Below are positions 10,954 through 23,342 of a stretch of 64,000 nucleotides of DNA, piece after piece (position 1 is the first letter of the stretch; each line of letters opens with the position of its first letter). Both the position numbers and the translations under genes were made by a program. The stretch covers positions 2,108,001-2,172,000 of the forward strand of contig JAFKAC010000003.1 in NCBI GenBank assembly GCA_025766275.1, read 5' to 3'. Origin of the DNA: Lactarius indigo (taxonomy: Eukaryota > Basidiomycota > Agaricomycetes > Russulales > Russulaceae). The notes under the pieces are model-generated. The model did no database searches and was not told where the DNA came from. It was given only the letters and a program-made list of their open reading frames with translations.

Positions 10954-12731
10954 ATGAGCTTTGCAGAGACCGCACTTTCCGTTCTCGGCTCACCACCTAT
11001 CGCCGGCCCTGGACGGTTTCTGAGATCACTCCCCGACATCGTTCGACGCATTCTCCCACATGCTCGGTACTCATCGTTTCTGGAGACATTGGCTACTGGC
11101 TCGCGCGGCTGTGATATACCTGCGCGGAAAACACCCTCTTCGCCCATTCAAGACAACACTCCAAAGAATTCCCTTACTCAGAGCGGCCAGCCTCGCCATA
11201 CAGGCACTAGCAACTTGGGCTGGGAACCACAAGCCCCATCATCGTGTCCTGACGACTTGGTTTTCCGCATCCTATACAAGACACATGGAAAACATGCCTG
11301 GATGAACGGACGAACGATTGAGAGTGTAAAAGTGCTGAAGTGGTTAGGGGGCGAGTACCTTTTCCCCAGTGACATGCGCCGTTGCTCAATGTGTATTTCC
11401 AGAGGGCATTATGTCTTCTGCGCACATTAAATCGGGAAATATTCGAAAGCGATGTCAAGATGGATGGGAGTCCGTGACTTTCAATTACATCTGCAAAACG
11501 TAAGTTACGTGGCCCTTTACAGTTTGTTCTGTCAGACAACCTTCTTTTAGCTGGGACATGTCAAAAATGGGACAATGGGACGGCTTCTACTCCGAGGTCA
11601 GGACCCATCACATCACCTGGGATCACCGCGAACGTCAGACTGACAGCGACCCTGTAGTTGGCACTGTACAAGTCATCGCGGTATCTTCTACCTCTGCAAG
11701 GAGACGTAGTTCCTCACGTCATGGGAATATACACTGGTCCCGGGAAGATTGATATCGCCATGGACCTACCCCACCCTGTATTCTGGATGGAGGCTTCTGC
11801 CTCTATGCCCATGGTTTTGAAGGACCGCGTTGTGGAAGCTTTCCAAAAGTTGCACGAGCGAGGGATAGTTCACGGAGACGTTGCTCTCAGACACATCCTC
11901 ATCGGCGCGGACGCACGAGTCACACTTATTGATTTCCAAGCGAGCCGGGCGGACGACCCAAACGAGGACTTGGGTCTCGCAGCGACATACCCTGGTGAAA
12001 AGGAGCTGGAGATGCGCCGAGTCAAGTTTCTGCTTAACATGGACAATGCTCGGCAAAAAGAATTTCGGAAAAGCAAGGCAGCGCACAAGCGTGCTGTCCG
12101 AAACAAAGCCCGGGCGCAGCGGCGCCGTGAATTATTACGACACGGGATCACCATGGGCCTGCCCGTGGACGAGCCAGAGCCTCAGGCGGACGCCCACGAG
12201 CCACCGGTCCCCTTGGACGAGCTGGAGAGGTACTGGATGGAAGACGCAAACGACGATCCCCGACGGTTCATAGTCCCCGGTTCTAGCGAGTCCAAAGTTG
12301 CCAGAGCTATCTCCTCATTCCTGCAACGGATACGAGATATGGAAGAATCGGATTGCGATTGGAGTGTCGCTGGCAATAGTCCTTCTTCCCCTCGGTCGCC
12401 TCTCGCCTCGCCCTCGTGTCGACTCGAGGATAGTGTTCCGGAGTTACCGCCATCTATCAAGGTTCGCGACTTCGCTTATGGATCCACACATTCTATTTGT
12501 GGCCTGCAGGCTGAACACGGCGGGAGTCCTGGTGATCCTTCCTGTTCCCTGGGCCCGGCAGAAGCTGGTGGTCCTAGAGACAAGGGTAACAACTTGACCC
12601 TTACCTCCGGTTGTATGAAGAGACGTCGGGAGAGCGACGAAGATGAGCGAACCACTTTCGTGGAGAAGTTGCCCGCTGGAAAAAGGACTAGGCTGTCCTA
12701 CTCGGAGGAGGGTAGCACCGGGGTCGCTTAG
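10954..12731 (+). CDS. Protein-kinase-like protein with HGD catalytic motif (basidiomycete type)
   Basis: The C-terminal exon (11658-12731) is well supported: GDVVPHVMGIYTGPG, then AMDLPHPVFWMEAS, then ERGIVHGDVALRHILI and VTLIDFQAS. These match kinase subdomains VIb and VII with HGD replacing HRD and DFQ replacing DFG. A basic helical segment (FRKSKAAHKRAVRNKARAQRRR) and an acidic Ser/Pro tail follow. Intron 11597-11657 joins WDGFYSE to LALYKSSRY. The exon 11450-11499 (RCQDGWESVTFNYICKT) precedes another intron. The N-terminal exon (10954 onward) contains FLRSLPDIVRRILPHA; its junction near 11320-11380 is uncertain because two frames overlap. Such proteins are common in agaricomycetes and usually of unknown substrate. 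Activity is uncertain. Confidence 0.72.
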
Positions 12732-13225
12732 AAAGGGAAGAGAGGCACTGGGCGAGGCCCAAACGGGTGCTGTATTATGACATGGGCGGCCTTACTGTAT
12801 CTGTATTTGTGTTCACACGAGACACCACCCTAATCATACTTGCCATATGGTCGACAGGCAACCTGTATGCTTCGGGTCCAGGCCAGTCTCAGGCCTCAGA
12901 CAAAGACCTCTGTCGCACAGGACATTGTTTGCGATTGCACTACAGGTACTGTAGTGTCGTAGTGCCCCTGCCTCATACAGTATCACGTCGGCGAATAATT
13001 TTACCACGGACAATATGTGGGCCCACATCGGAGGGCGATCTACCTCGGCTAGGGTTGTAACTTAACCGGGGACTGAACAAGTTTGGGAGGACGGCAGCTA
13101 AGCGCCTCGGTTATCCTGCGAGAATCGGGCCTAGTAACGGTTCGGTTCCACGGTTGGATCGTATATAAATCTTCTCGATATGCTTCGCTTTTCACACCCT
13201 CGCCTTCCCTATTCTCTTGTCCAGA
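12732..13225. other. Intergenic region and promoter of first amino-acid permease
   Basis: About 490 bp between the kinase-like gene and the permease, same strand. The distal part has no recognisable feature; the proximal part has a TATA-like element and a CT-rich stretch just before the start codon. Confidence 0.6.
13162..13170 (+). promoter_or_regulatory. TATA-box-like element of first permease gene
   Basis: TATATAAAT lies about 55-60 bp upstream of the ATG at 13226, followed by a pyrimidine-rich stretch. The paralogous downstream gene has TATAAAG at a nearly identical distance, which supports a core promoter role. Confidence 0.6.
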
Positions 13226-15351
13226 ATGGCGTCAAAGGATCCCGTCTATGATGAAAAAACCGGCACTCCAAAGTTGGTCACCGAGTCGGACTCTTCCAAT
13301 GTCGAGACGGGGGGTGGCATCCCAGAGAGAACTCTCCATCGCCAACTGAAAAACAGACATATCGCCATGATCAGGTGCAGCTCCTTCGACCAGCCGTTTT
13401 TCCCTTTCTCGCTTACATGTTTCGTCTGAAGTATTGGTGGTGTCATCGGAACTGGTCTGTTCTTGGGCACAGCAAACTCTCTCCAGGCTGGTGGACCTGT
13501 TGGTCTTTTGCTTGGTTATCTCACCGTCGGTTCTATATGTTATTCTGTCATGGTATGTATCGTGTTGGTCTCTCACGGTAATGACCTAGGCTGAGTACAA
13601 TCCCAGGTGTCCCTCGGAGAAATGATTGCGTACCTCCCAATACCCGGGGGCCACATCAAGCTGGCCGAGCGTTTTGTCGATGGGGCCTTCTCTTTCACCA
13701 TGGGTTGGAACTACTGGTACAATTGGACGATTATTCTTCCCGCAGAATTGAGCGCCGCCTCTGTGCTGGTCGACTTTTGGGACAAGAATACGGATCTCAA
13801 TTCGCTGTGGATTACGATTTGCATAATCGTCGTTGTTTGCATCAACTTTTTGGGAGCAGGTGGGGCAAACTCGCACTTTCTCTCACAGTTCCACGTGACA
13901 GCTTTCGGCCAACAGGTGCATACGGAGAGGCTGAATTTGTCTTTGCTTCCATCAAGGTCATCACTATTGTTGGTTCGTTGCACACTCGTGTTTGCCGATG
14001 TTGGTTGTTCCTCACAGTGTTTCAGGCCTCATCATTCTCGGCATTATTCTCGACCTCGGAGGTGGGCCTGACCACGACCGTCTTGGTTTCCGCTTCTGGA
14101 AAGACCCTGGTCCTTTCGTTCAATACCATGACATTGCCGGAGCTAAGGGCCGCTTCTTGGGTTGGTGGGCTGTAATGACCCAGGCTGCCTTTTCTTTCAT
14201 TGGAACTGAAATCGTCGCCGTACGTGCTTCTCCGCGTCACCCATAACGTCGTTTGCCCGATCTGCATGCACAGATTGCCGCTGGAGAGGCGAAGAACCCA
14301 AGACGCAATCTTCCCAAGGCAATTCGTCGAGTGTACATTCGTATCTTACTTTTCTACATTGGCGGTGTCACTGTTATCGGTCTCCTCGTCCCCTCCAATG
14401 ATCCGAATTTGGGACTTAATAAAGGGACTGCGGCTGCGTCTCCCTTCGTCATTGCGATCAAGCGTTCCGGAATCAAGGCTCTTCCTCATGTATGCCATTG
14501 CCGCTACTTGTTTTTGTTCGCTCTGACATTCAACATTGTTAGATCATAAATGCCTGTTTACTAACTTCCGCCTGGTCAGCCGCCTCCAGCGACATGTACA
14601 CCAGTTCGCGCGCCCTCTGTTCGTAGAAATTACTCTTCCTAGCTCTTGTTTCCTAACGACGTTCCGTAGATGGTCTGGCAGTTGCGCAGAATGCGCCTGC
14701 TATTTTCAAGCGCACGACTCGTAATGGCTTGCCTTGGGTTGCACTATTAACCTCGACCGCCTTTTCGTTCCTTGCATTCATGGGCGTCAGCTCTGGTTCG
14801 GGCAAGGTGTTCAACTGGTTTGCCAACATGACTGCTGTTGCTGGTCTGATGACCTGGTTCGGCATTGCGGTGACATACATCCGTTTCTATGCTGGCGCTA
14901 AAGCCCAAGGTCTGGATCGCAGCAAGCTCCCATACTCCTCCGCATTGCAGCCGTACGCTGCCTGGTACGCTGCGATTTCTTGCCTCCTCATCTCCTTCGT
15001 ACGTTCTCTTGCCGTCTATGATATTGTATTTGAGGATTTGACGATGCTATCTGTTACAGTTCAGCGGCTGGGCTGTTTTCCTGAAGGACAACTGGGACAC
15101 AGCAACTTTTGTAACTAATTATCTTCCTCTTATCCTGTTCCCGATCCTCTACATCGGAGCGAAGTTGTGGAAACGTTCCCCGATAATTCCCGCTGAGGAA
15201 ATGGATTTCTACAGTGGTCTTGCCGAGATTGAGGCTGAGACATATGATGAACCTCCTCCTCGAAATAGGTGGGAAGCATTTTGGCAGTGGCTGGTAAGTG
15301 TTTTGGTTTTTATTTTTGGACCGACTTCTGAATGCGCTGTCTTAGATGTGA
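13226..15351 (+). CDS. Amino-acid permease, APC superfamily (fungal YAT type), copy 1
   Basis: Proton-coupled plasma-membrane amino-acid importer, 12 helices. Start MASKDPVYDEKTG. Exons carry LHRQLKNRHIAMI, then after an intron IGGVIGTGLFLGTANSLQAG (helix 1 with GxGTGLF), SLGEMIAYLPIPGGH, MGWNYWYNWTIILPAELSA, AYGEAEFVFASIKV, AGAKGRFLGWWAVMTQAAFS, GEAKNPRRNLPKAIRRVYIR, SAWSAASSDMYTSSRAL and a long C-terminal half. About ten short introns. The last intron leaves only an M codon and stop in the final exon (stop 15349-15351). The N-terminal tail has several Lys residues, as in endocytosis-regulated permeases. Substrate specificity is not inferable; general or proline-type is most likely. Confidence 0.92.
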
Positions 15352-15743
15352 TCATACCAGTGCTGTGCAACACAGCCTTCGCCTACTCGATGTATATTTT
15401 TCTAATTGTAAAATATAAATTTAATTGCTGCATTACATAGTGGCGCTCTACGCGTTTTCTATTCTTCGACCCGCGCTATATGTTGACGGGCATTAGGAAT
15501 CCTCATCAGCTTTGACTGTATGACATCTCGGACACTGCCTCGGCTTCTCTCGGGGCATTAACGAAGGCTATTTGCGGAGTCCAAATGGCCATTGGTTTCC
15601 ATTCTTGCGAAGAATCACCCAAGTTACTAGTCAGCTCCATCAGCCGCAGCTGGCACTTTGCTAATATTCTAAAATAACATATAAAGCTACCTGGGTACTT
15701 CAGTTCCAATGGGCACCAGTTCACTCCCACACATCTGTTCGCC
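15352..15743. other. Intergenic region between tandem permease paralogues
   Basis: About 390 bp. It holds the first gene's 3' UTR and the second gene's promoter. No other feature seen. Confidence 0.6.
15680..15686 (+). promoter_or_regulatory. TATA-box-like element of second permease gene
   Basis: TATAAAG about 60 bp upstream of the ATG at 15744, in the same relative position as the element of the neighbouring paralogue. Confidence 0.6.
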
Positions 15744-18037
15744 ATGTCTGCCAGGGACCATGACCTGTCAAACAAAGGTACTTTTGGGTCTGATGTATAC
15801 ACCGAGAAGGTCGACAATGTCGAGTCGAACGCCGTGCCTCTCCACCATAATCTTCAGCGCCAGCTGAAGAACAGACATATCGCGATGATAAGGTACTTGC
15901 GACTTTTATCGGCTGGATTTGTACTCTCTTAAAGGTTTATCTCTGCCCACTTAGTATTGGAGGTACGCGATCACCGTGAGACCATATGCTCATAACCTCC
16001 TGATTGCGCTGTCGGCTCAGGTGTCATTGGGACTGGCCTGTTCCTGACCTCTGCCAATGCTTTGAGACATGGGGGGCCTGTCGGCCTCCTCCTGGGGTAT
16101 ATGGCCGTTGGGTCGATATGCTACACCACCATGGTTAGTCGCAAGCCGCCCCCTTTACCTTTCCTTTCGCAGTCGCCTCGAGTTTTTTTGACCATCGTGA
16201 CCAGATCTCCCTTGGGGAAATGGTTTCTTATCTTCCCATCCCTGGCGGCCATATCAAGCTGGCAGAGCGCTTCGTCGACCCGGCACTCTCCTTTGTACGT
16301 GGATTCACGATATAATTGCATGATCAACCTCGTTGATAGCCGCGCTGTTGAGACAATGGGTTGGAATTATTGGTATAACTGGACAATCGTTCTTCCTGCG
16401 GAACTGAGCGCTGCTGCTATTTTGGTCGACTTTTGGGATAAAGATACGAATCTTAACTCTGTTTGGATCACCATTTGCTTGGTGGTCGTGGTCGCGATAA
16501 ACTTCATGGGAGCAGGCACGTCACCCCGATTTTTCTGTGCGCGTGCTGGAGCTGATGGCACATACCAAAATCTGGATCACAACAGGTACATATGGCGAAG
16601 CCGAATTCATATTTGCTTCAATCAAGGTTCTCACTATTACTGGTATGAGCGATTTTGCGTCGTTTCTCCCACGGTACTCACACAGTCACATTCCAGGTCT
16701 GATCATTCTGGGCATAATCCTTGACCTTGGCGGTGGTCCCGACCATGACCGTATTGGTTTCCGCTATTGGAAACACCCTGGGCCTTTTGTCCAGTTCGAT
16801 GGTATCGCCGGGGCAAAAGGTCGCTTCCTTGGCTGGTGGGCCGTCCTGACCCAGGCAGCCTTCTCCTTTATTGGCACTGAAATCGTCGCTGTGAGTTCTG
16901 CCGGCATGCATGGCCATCCAGTGAGGGTGTCGAAATTTATTGTCTTCTAGATCGCGGCCGGCGAGGCGAAGAACCCGAGACGCAATATCCCGAAGGCAAT
17001 TCGCCGTGTGTACATTCGCATTTTGTTGTTTTATATCGGCGGTGTTACCATCATCGGCCTGCTTGTACCGTCAAACGACCCGGGCCTCGCTTTGGCAAAC
17101 GGTACCGCGGCCGCCTCGCCTTTCGTCATCGCTATCAAGCGTTCTGGCATTAAGGCCCTCCCACAGGTACGCAGTCCCGAATGCCCTATCGAATTCAGGC
17201 TGAAGGGGTCCGTTGCCCTAGATTATTAACGCGTGTCTCCTGACTTCCGCTTGGTCTGCGGCTTCGAGCGATCTGTACACAAGTTCGCGCGCGTTGTGTG
17301 AGTGTTATGTTTCGAGGAATAACCCTCTCTACTGAACTATCCTTCCTGACAGATGGTCTCGCCATTGCCGGAAATGCTCCTGCGATATTCAAGAAAACAC
17401 TTCGAAACGGACTGCCGGTCACCGCACTCATCGCCTCCTCTTCGTTTGCTCTCTTGGCATACATGGGTGTCCACTCGGGCTCTGGAAAGGTATTCACCTG
17501 GTTCTCCAATATGACCTCCGTCGCGGGTCTCTTGACCTGGTTCGGCATCTCCTGCACGTATATTCGGTTCTACGCTGGTTTGAAAGCCCAAGGAATCGAC
17601 CGCAAGGGCCTGCCGTTCTCTTCTCGTCTGCAGCCTTTCGCAGCGTGGTATTCCGCCGTCAGTTGCCTCGTCATTTGTCTCGTGCGTGCCCCGTCGCCCA
17701 GTGTATCCCTTCGTTCTCGACTTGACATTTTTGTTTAATTACAGTTCAGTGGCTGGTCGGTGTTTCTCCGGGGCGAATGGGACACTGCCACCTTCGTCAC
17801 GAGCTATCTCCCTCTCATATTATTCCCGATACTGTATGTCTCCGCGAAGTTTTGGACGCGAGTCCCCGTTGTCAAAGCTTCGGAGATGGACTTTTATACG
17901 GGACTGGCGGAGATCGAGGCGAGTACTTATGATGAACCTCCTCCGAAAAATAAGCTGGAAGCCTTCTGGCGGTGGCTGGTGAGCGGTGACTCAGTACTTT
18001 TCATCTTGTCTACTCATTGTCCCCTGAACAGATGTGA
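15744..18037 (+). CDS. Amino-acid permease, APC superfamily (fungal YAT type), copy 2
   Basis: Tandem paralogue of the gene just upstream, same orientation. Start MSARDHDLSNKGTFG. The sequence tracks copy 1 through IGTGLFLTSANALRHGGPVG, SYLPIPGGHIKLAERFVD, MGWNYWYNWTIVLPAELSA, LGGGPDHDRIGFRYWKHPG, GEAKNPRRNIPKAIRRVYIR and TWFGISCTYIRFYAGLKAQG. Most introns sit at the same positions, and again the final exon holds only Met and stop (stop 18035-18037). An extra intron is seen around 16296-16353. The N-terminal cytosolic tail is the most divergent part, suggesting different regulation or turnover. Open frames and splice sites look intact. Confidence 0.92.
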
Positions 18038-18465
18038 TCGGTGTACGTCCAAATCGAGAAAACTCACGTCACATGTTCAACCATTCAGTCGTGCTGCTTG
18101 GCCTTTGGTCCTCTTCTCAAATATTATGCACTCATAATAGCAAGTTGCGTGTGTTGCGGTCGCAATTCTTTTGTACATACGGGTATAACAATGTCCTCTT
18201 CGTCCTGAATAAGGAGCGTCGAGAGAGGGATATCTTGAGTACGAGGCAGTCATAAGATCGATCTCATGATAACACCAGTGCAATCTCTTAGAAAAGCCGG
18301 TCGACGGAAACTACTATGCGGGCGCAATATGCATGTCGTATAATGATAGAACATACCAAGATGAAAGAGTGAATATGACAATGGATGAAAGACTGAATAA
18401 TTTTTCCCTGGGAACATCATGCACAAGCGAATGGAAAATGGAAAATGTAGGTGCAGCCAGGATGT
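18038..18465. other. Convergent intergenic region
   Basis: 3' UTRs of the second permease (+) and the RhoGEF (-). AT-rich, with short open frames only. The GEF could instead end slightly upstream, at about 18530, if its last candidate intron is not removed. Confidence 0.55.
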
Positions 18466-21400
18466 TCATGCCTTCGAGGTTGGGATGTGAAGATTGATTG
18501 CTGTAGCGAAGATAAATAATCAATCAGTTGAAATCAGGCTAGGTAAAACCACGAACCCCGGAACCAATTCAACGCGACAGATGTCGAGGAAGCTTCGAAA
18601 TAAAGGATGGCCTTGTTGTCAACGATTCGGAGAACTAGCGACGAAAAGGTATTTGAGGAACAGGAAGAGGACGAATAAGGGAATGAACTACCGTTGCCAT
18701 GGACTATGCTCGCTGGTTGCGGGAGAGTTTGCATCCGAAGGACGGCCCAGAGGTCGACAGGCGAAAGTGGGTCCTTCCCGTCAGACGGGTCTCGGCACAA
18801 CACGAGCAGGTCGTTGCAGAGTATCCCAAGGAGGGAACGCGGTGTTTGCTCCGGAGAGAGACATTCAACTTGAATCGGGGAAGTATCGCCTTGGCTATCG
18901 ATTACCTCGAAAGCAATTGTGGCTTTGCGCACAACTCTCGTCAACAGGAGAGGACCATCCATGATGAGGCGCCTGAACGTAAAAATAAATGTCTTTTCGG
19001 AGGTGCTGCTAAGGTCGTGGACCTACCTATGGGGCTGCACCAGGGGACTTGGAAATTTCCCTCTGATCCTCGACTGCCATTGAACAAGTTTCGATCGCGA
19101 TTCGGATTCGCGCTTCCCTTCATTCATGTTTGTCGCTAATGATGAGATCTCATCCAGTGCCTGGTCAAGGGGGTCCAAGTAGCCTTCCGCTGGGGGTGTA
19201 CTCCTCGCCAGCTCTTCCAACTGCGTGAAAATGATGAAACGCATTCATAGAAAGAGAGCGAATGGTGCGTACGAGAAGGCGGTAACGCGGAATCCTTTGC
19301 ACTGGCAATAACAGATAGCCTTCCAAGTTCAGCTGTGAGTGACGGGGATGGAGCCGGCAACGCTTTAGGTAGCTCTTGATACGTCTTCTTTGGCTAGATG
19401 TAAGTTGCGGCCCGCCGGAAGAATCCGATGTAGTATTTGCAGCACCGGCACTAGTTGCTTGAGCCACAAGAGAAGGTGACTGGGGCGATGGACCAGTTGC
19501 AGTCCCAGGTCGGTCAGATACCCATTGTTTGATGCGCTGTACAGAATGGTCAAAATTGCTGAAGGAGTTGGTAAGCGATAGTCATCTGGGTAAAAAGTCG
19601 ACTTTAACCCACTTGATGTAGGTTGAGTACATGCGCATGAACGCAGCATGCGACACAAATGTCCTGGCAATGCCCCTAGCAGCATTAGCTGACAGCGTTC
19701 CCTCTGCTCCTTCTTCCGAACGTTGGGGAAGTGACCGCAGTGCAGAATCTGCGGCAAGTTCGAGAGCAGGAAGGAATATATCCTTATGGAACGAAAAAAG
19801 AGAATCGAGGCCGCTGAACACAATCCTCCTTTCCGCAGCAGGAATGACGGTTTCCTTGGTCGAGCTTACACCACCGAGTAGATTCACTGGGGCTGCTGCT
19901 GGCTTGATGTATATGTCGATGAGTTCTTGCAACCCTCTAACATACGTACGTTCGGTTCTGCAGAGAACGTGATTAAGACAATAAGACACTTCGTGTGGCA
20001 CTAATTGGTTTCACGTACTCGACAATCTCCTTGACGATCTTCATCCGCCTGCCGCCGTCGTCCTTGAATTTACGTTCTTCGCCGTTAACCGACCCTCCAC
20101 TGTCTATAGTCGCGATGCTACTCGTCTGAGACGAATTCAGGCTGCGCAAGTGTGCGATAGACTCTGGAGACCGTAATTGGTCTGAACTGCCACTGCGAGA
20201 AGCGGCAAAGGAACTAAGAGTACCGTCCGACGTCACACGTCCGCTTTCGGCAGTGGTAGGCCGCCGAGAACGTGGCCCACTACCTGCCACATCAGGAGAC
20301 GATGGCGAGTACATACTCATGAGTGTGAGTTGCGTCACCGATAAGTCGTTCATGTCCCTCAAGTAAGCCATGACCGATCGAAGTGCGCGGGTATAAGCCT
20401 CGCGTGCCCTTTCCTCTTCTCGACGCTGTACCTGTTCAACCGTCTCAGAAGATATAGGACTAGGGGTCAACAACCGCCGTTCGTCATCTTCGGTACTAGC
20501 CAGGCTGATACCAGAAGAAAACGGTCCTGGTGAGGGCAAAGGGGAAGCCAGGGTGGGTGGTCCTCCGATAGGTAGGAAACTGCGTCGCTTCGCGACACGA
20601 GTCGTAAGCGAAAGCGGAGAAAGGCTGGGAGACGAAGGAGCGACGGAAAGTAAACTTGGTGATGGTGCGAGAAAAAGGCCTGGTGAAGGAGGTATCTCCT
20701 TCATGTCCACTTCTTTAGGCCCAGTTATGGATGGAGAAACTGATATTTCTGGAGCTGTGCCGGGGATATCCATGCCGAGGGAACCTGTAGACGAGAGCCG
20801 CACGTCGATCAGAGATATAGGATTTTGACGCGGTGCTTCGGAAGGTGTCGACCTCAACCCCGAAGTTATTGACTCGGCGACGGTGGCCATGCCTGGCTTC
20901 ACATGGACAGTCGATGGCTTATTCGTTGGGACATCTGGCCTTAGCTTGCCCATAGACATCTTCTTTAAGAAGCCCCATTTTCCTGGCTGTTGATCCTTGG
21001 ATCTATCATCTTTCTTGCGCGAACCGCTGCGCTGGCGCGTAGCCGATTTCTCTGCATCGTACGTAGGGACGCTCGGAGGAACGGGGGAAGTAACCCGGGA
21101 GGATCCAAGGATACTTTGAGGCGGGACTGGTGATGTCGAAGGGTTAGACCCTAGTTCTGAATGTTTCTCCCAAAGGCTGTGATCAAGCGGAATCCGACCA
21201 CTTTGCTCACGAGACGGAGGCACAGGACCAATGGTGGCAAACCTCTCGGGAAAAGGTTCTGCATCTGCTAGTAGATTGGATGCAGAGGCCGAGGCCACAT
21301 ATTGAGAGCGGGTAAGACGACCCGGAGACACGGGGGCAGGGGAAGCAAGGATCGACGGAGGTACTTGGCGGAGCTCACCAGCGCTCTTCATGCGACGAAG

Positions 21401-23213
21401 TTCCCTCTCGTTGAGGTAGACAGAATCGGGTATTTTCCGGAATCCACTGCTATGCTCTGAGACGGCACGCGAAGAGCCTGCAGGAGCATTCGAACCTCTG
21501 TTTTTCTCATAGTATGCACGGTTAGGAGTTGTCCGGGTCCGTGTCACACTGTGATTGGGCGGGGTGGACGTCGTGGCTATCGGATCAGGTGAAGTCGCGG
21601 CACGTCCCAATACTGGCGCACGAATGGGGGTGATAGTGTCTTCATCCTCTTGAACTCGACCGTCTGATTGACTGAGTTGGGTGTCATCTGCATCGGTGTC
21701 GGTGTTTGAGTCGGTATCTCGGCCAGTAGGGTGAAGGGGAGGTAAGATGGGTGCGGAAGGAGAATATGGCGGGCCGGAAAAACCTTTGGCGAGCAGAGGC
21801 TCCATCAAGGCTTTCCACGGACCCTGAAAAGGATTCCCATCTACAAGGAGGGTCTGGAGAGATACCAAAAGACAGAGCCAGCTCGGTAGGGAATACATCT
21901 TATTTCTTCGTATACTTAGGGTATGCAACTTGTCCAGAGCATTGAAAGGCGCAGGGAGGGTAGTAATACCAGTCGAATCCGCTATGAGAACGCGAAGGGA
22001 TGTTAATTGCGCTATGAAAAGAGGAAGAGCACGAAGGGGGTTGAAGGAAACATTCAGTTCTTCTAAGCAAACGCAAGATTCCAAAGCCGGAGGAAGAGCA
22101 ACAAGGAAATTGGCGGAAATGTCCAGAGCCAATAACGTGTTCCCGATGGTAGGGAGGACGGTGGTCAAAAACGCTGGCAAAGCGCTTGCGGTACGCGAGG
22201 ACCCAATGAGTAAATGCGTCGTGCCTATGCTCGCGGGTGTATTAATACGCGAAGAGAAAGATAGGCAGAAAAAGGAGGGGGAGGGGGCACACGACCGCAC
22301 CTGGCTGGACGACGAGGTCTACGACGGCCACGCCATCACCACGGACTATGAGGCCGCGACCTTCCTCGGCGATGACAATAGCAGAAGTCCTCTCTTCTTC
22401 GCGTTCCACCTCTGGCAAATCATCCACTTCCAAATCGGTATCCTCGGTATCAACATCGCTGATGAGTTCGACCTCGTCACGCTCATCGACCGGTTGCCAA
22501 CTCAAGTCACAGTGCTTCTGCTGAAGACCGGAGGCGTTTTCGTGACCACTACTACTGTTGCTGCGCACGAGAGAGGACCGTGAACGTATGCTACCCGAGT
22601 AGGATTGAGACCACCGAGCCTGATCTATGGGAGCTCGGGACTGAGATACAGAAGTGGACGCGGACATGGACGAGTCTTGGTTCGTGAGATGCACGACGTC
22701 ATCCGAAGTGATGCCAACACCAATGGCCTGGTCGTCATCATTGGAAGCGATATGCACATGATTCCCATAGTCACCGGAAGCGAGGGCGCTCCCGGAGCTA
22801 GTGTAGGCAGCAGAAGAACGGGTTGAAGCGATGGAAGAACCACCGGAGGAGAGGGTAGGGGGGCCCGAACTCAAGTATTGAGGTGTGCGGAAAGGGTAGG
22901 GATCCGGGAACTGGGAAGGGTCGGGAAGAGGAGAAGACTTGGGAAGTTGAAAGAAGGGACGGGGAGGACTCGACTCAGAATAAGGAATTTCATCAGAGTC
23001 GGAGGAAGAGGAGCGGGTCAAGTAAGAAGGAAGAGGAGGAAGAGGGTCTTGAGGTATTGCGGCTGGTGAGTCGATGGATTGGGATGCAGATGAGGGACGA
23101 GAGAGTGGTGTGTAAGGAAGGGACCAGTCTGACGCGTCTTCCGAGTTGTTGTATGCCGAAAGATGGTGAGTTTGGGTTTGAGGTTGAGAATGAGGACGAA
23201 AGGGAGTGTGCAT
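18466..23213 (-). CDS. Rho guanine-nucleotide exchange factor with LRR, DH and PH domains
   Basis: Large signalling protein of roughly 1,450 residues. The first exon from 23213 encodes a Ser/Pro-rich disordered region. A junction (QPG/TTHLLIGSS, intron about 22295-22232) leads to leucine-rich repeats: LLALDISANFLVALPPALE, LEELNVSFNPLRALPLFIAQ, LRVLIADSTGITTLPAPFNA, LHTLSIRRNKMYSLPSWLC, LQTLLVDGNPF. A long Ser/Pro-rich linker with basic stretches follows. The DH domain begins EIVETERTYVRGLQELIDIY (intron at about 20020-19963) and includes LEGYLLLPVQRIPRYRLL, the conserved DH helix. A PH-like region follows (RRLVMDGPLLLTRVVRK, NDLLVLCRDP, VALNWFR). The last junction (FR/AINLHIPTSKA) is tentative. 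It probably activates Cdc42 or Rho at the cortex; which GTPase is unknown. Confidence 0.85.
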
Positions 23214-23342
23214 GTCGAGATTGAAGAGAAGAAAGCCCGAGGGTCATAAGCGAAAGCGAAAACAGTCTCGAAACCGAGTGGCGTGGCGTGGCCGTACTAG
23301 CCGTGCAGTAGCCGTGACAAGTCAAGGCGCATATATTCAGGT

